DNA from: Smithella sp. D17
GTDB lineage: Bacteria; Desulfobacterota; Syntrophia; Syntrophales; Smithellaceae
Assembly: GCA_000753945.1 (NCBI GenBank)
Contig: JQOA01000090.1
Location: 1-6,667, forward strand
DNA length: 6,667 nucleotides
Direction of reading: 5' to 3'
Shown here piece after piece: positions 4,690 through 6,667 of the stretch (positions are counted from its first letter, which is position 1; the number at the start of each line of letters is the position of its first letter). Position numbers and translations under genes: made by a program. The notes under the pieces were generated by a model. It was not told where the DNA came from. It made no database searches and saw only the letters and a program-made list of their open reading frames with translations.

Positions 4690-6667
4690 CTATTTTTTTG
4701 TTTTTGCAATCTTTTTGCGAACACTTGCCGATTTTTTCTTTTTTACCGGGATTACCGGTTTACGCTTCTTGACCGGCGCCACGGATGGTTTTTTCCTCTT
4801 TACCGGTTCCAGCGCCAGCTTTATTACTTCCATCATATCATTGATAAAATGGAATGAAATGCTCTTTTGTACATTGTCCGGAATATCTTCAAGATCTTTT
4901 CGGTTCCATGCAGGCAGTAGAATAGTTTTAATGCCGGCACGGTAAGCCGCAAGCACTTTTTCCTTGATACCGCCCACCGGCAGTACAGCGCCGCGCAGTG
5001 TAATTTCACCGGTCATAGCCAAATGCTTTTTTACCTTGCGGTTGGTCAACAAAGATGTGAGCACTGTGAGCATCGTCACGCCCGCTGACGGACCGTCTTT
5101 GGGGATCGCTCCTGCCGGCACATGAATATGGATATCCATATTGTCAAAAAACTCTGAATCCACACCTAGTTCCTCAGCGTTCGTGCGGATAAAGCTCAAT
5201 GCCGCCGACGCTGATTCTTTCATAACGTCACCCAATTGTCCGGTAAGCGCAAGGCCTTTCTTACCTCTCATGGCCGTAGCTTCAATAAATAATATATCGC
5301 CGCCCACCGGTGTCCAGGCCAGGCCGATGGCTATGCCAGGCCTGGTAATCCGCGAATCAACGTCCGTTGGTACCCGCACAGGTCCTAAATAATTGGGGAT
5401 ATCCTTATCCGTAACTGTTTTGGACGTAATGCTTCCTTCTGCTATCTGAGCCGCCACGCCGCGACAGGCGTTGGCGATTTCCCTCTCCAGATTGCGCACA
5501 CCGGCTTCGCGCGTGTAACCGGTAATAATGGTGTTAAGCGCTTTTTCATTTAATTTAAACTGCTCGTCGGTAAGGCCGTTTTCCTTCAATTGCCGCGGAA
5601 TTAAATACCGCTCGGCAATCTTTGCTTTTTCTTCCTGCGTGTAGCCTGTCAGCTCAATAACTTCCAGCCTGTCGAGCAGCGCCGGAGGAATCGTGTCCAG
5701 CATATTGGCCGTCGTGATGAACATGACGTGCGACAGATCAAACGGTACATCCAGATAGTGATCGGAAAACGAGTTGTTCTGCTGCGGATCCAAAACCTCC
5801 AGTAGAGCCGACGAAGGATCACCGCGGAAATCGCTACCGACTTTATCTATTTCGTCGAGCATAAACACGGGGTTGTTCGACTCCGCGCGCCTCAGTCCCT
5901 GAATGATACGTCCGGGCAAAGCGCCAATGTATGTGCGGCGATGACCTCTAATTTCGGCCTCATCGTGCACACCACCCAGTGACATGCGCACAAACTTGCG
6001 CTCCAGCGCCCGGGCGATGGAATGCCCCAGCGAAGTTTTCCCCGTTCCCGGAGGTCCCACAAAGCAAAGAATAGGCCCCTTGGAATCCGGTTTGAGCTTG
6101 CGCACGGCCAGATACTCAATGATGCGCTTCTTGGGCTTAATCAGACCATAGTGGTCTTCATCCAGAACCTGGCGGGCTTTAGCTATATCCAGATTATCGA
6201 CTGTCGCATCGTTCCAGGGAAGCGCCGTTATCCAATCAAGATAGGTTGAAGAGACTGTATATTCCGCTGATGACGGATGCATGCGGGACAAGCGTTCCAA
6301 TTCCCTTAAAGCTTCTTTCTTTGCTTCTTCGGGAAGATTTTTTTCTTCAATTTTTTTACGGTATTCTTCCGTCTCTACCGTATTTTCATCTGTTTCACCC
6401 AATTCCTGTTTGATAGCCTTCATTTGTTGGCGCAGATAATATTCTCTCTGGCTTTTATCAATGTCATCCTTGACTTTGGTTTGAATTTTATTGCCCAGTT
6501 CCAGAACTTCCATCTGATGATTAACCATGCTGGTCACAGCTTTGAGGCGCTCCTTCACATCGGCAATATCCAGTATTTTTTGTTTTTCCTCTATCGGTGC
6601 GTTGATAATCGAAGCAATCAAATCAGCCAGAATGCCCGCCTCAGTAATGGACTTGGCCATCGGACCG
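4690..6667 (-). CDS. lon: ATP-dependent Lon protease, 5' end outside window
   Basis: Cytoplasmic AAA+ serine protease degrading misfolded and regulatory proteins. The visible 656 residues from the internal Met at 6658-6660 (frame open to the edge at 6667) correspond to the part of E. coli Lon from about residue 170 on, so most of the N-terminal substrate domain is missing only because the window ends. Numbering from that Met: coiled coil ending KSQREYYLRQQMKAIKQELGE (69-89), Walker A GPPGTGKT 202-209, Walker B VFMLDEID 265-272, sensor-1 Asn319, arginine finger region LLDRLE (Arg331), and sensor-2 REAGVRNLERE (384-394). The protease domain has catalytic Ser525 in KDGPSAG and Lys568 in GGIKEK, the same 43-residue spacing as the E. 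coli Ser679-Lys722 dyad. It should be active. After residue 620 comes a 36-residue tail with 18 Lys/Arg, including PVKRKK, PVKKRK and PVKKKK, which ordinary Lon lacks. It is convergent with tetR and probably unrelated to it. The TAG stop is at 4690-4692. Confidence 0.97.
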   Translation of the reverse strand, partial: GPMAKSITEAGILADLIASIINAPIEEKQKILDIADVKERLKAVTSMVNHQMEVLELGNKIQTKVKDDIDKSQREYYLRQQMKAIKQELGETDENTVETEEYRKKIEEKNLPEEAKKEALRELERLSRMHPSSAEYTVSSTYLDWITALPWNDATVDNLDIAKARQVLDEDHYGLIKPKKRIIEYLAVRKLKPDSKGPILCFVGPPGTGKTSLGHSIARALERKFVRMSLGGVHDEAEIRGHRRTYIGALPGRIIQGLRRAESNNPVFMLDEIDKVGSDFRGDPSSALLEVLDPQQNNSFSDHYLDVPFDLSHVMFITTANMLDTIPPALLDRLEVIELTGYTQEEKAKIAERYLIPRQLKENGLTDEQFKLNEKALNTIITGYTREAGVRNLEREIANACRGVAAQIAEGSITSKTVTDKDIPNYLGPVRVPTDVDSRITRPGIAIGLAWTPVGGDILFIEATAMRGKKGLALTGQLGDVMKESASAALSFIRTNAEELGVDSEFFDNMDIHIHVPAGAIPKDGPSAGVTMLTVLTSLLTNRKVKKHLAMTGEITLRGAVLPVGGIKEKVLAAYRAGIKTILLPAWNRKDLEDIPDNVQKSISFHFINDMMEVIKLALEPVKRKKPSVAPVKKRKPVIPVKKKKSASVRKKIAKTKK

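Noticed and set aside
6658..6660. The Met at the right edge as the true Lon start
   Set aside because: Alignment in mind with E. coli Lon places it near residue 170; the frame continues open to the window edge, so the gene is simply cut by the window.

Overview
The window looks like a chromosomal segment of an anaerobic, fatty-acid or aromatic-acid degrading bacterium. The style of Lon, the SCP-x/BbsB-like thiolase and the long acyl-CoA dehydrogenase suggest a Desulfobacterota/Syntrophales-type organism. That placement is inferred from protein character only; there is no rRNA or other marker gene here.

Layout from left to right: (1) A minus-strand operon at 58-3233 encodes an unusual 639-residue acyl-CoA dehydrogenase and then a 414-residue SCP-x-type thiolase. 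The two are translationally coupled: the dehydrogenase stop codon lies inside the thiolase Shine-Dalgarno sequence. The dehydrogenase is a 1.5-copy fusion, with an N-terminal half-module that lacks the C-terminal catalytic helical domain joined to a complete second module carrying the FAD/substrate signature and the YEGT catalytic glutamate. (2) A scarred region at about 3248-3855 lies directly upstream of the operon. It holds the C-terminal 47 codons of a TetR regulator (plus strand, 3267-3410) and a minus-strand fragment of a COG1600/QueG-like 4Fe-4S protein that appears truncated at both ends. (3) A complete TetR-family regulator (plus strand, 3903-4538) starts at TTG with a good ribosome binding site and has an imperfect palindrome upstream. 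Its last 47 residues align without gaps to the remnant at 3267-3410 (28 of 47 identical), so the window contains one intact TetR gene and one dead or dying paralogue. (4) A 151-bp AT-rich convergent intergenic region ends in a perfect 18-bp GC-centred palindrome. (5) The minus-strand lon gene (4690 to beyond the window edge) encodes an ATP-dependent protease with all catalytic motifs and an unusual lysine-rich C-terminal tail containing three PVK[KR][KR]K repeats.

How the genes fit together (inference): the dehydrogenase would oxidise an acyl-CoA to the enoyl-CoA, and the thiolase would cleave the later 3-ketoacyl-CoA. The hydratase and hydroxyacyl-CoA dehydrogenase steps are not in the window. 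TetR regulators commonly sit divergently from such operons. The remnant suggests the operon once had its own divergent regulator, and that the shared promoter and the regulator's first three quarters were deleted. The intact neighbouring TetR may have taken over or may belong to something else. Lon is probably an unrelated housekeeping neighbour. I saw no tRNA, rRNA, CRISPR array, insertion sequence or integrase.
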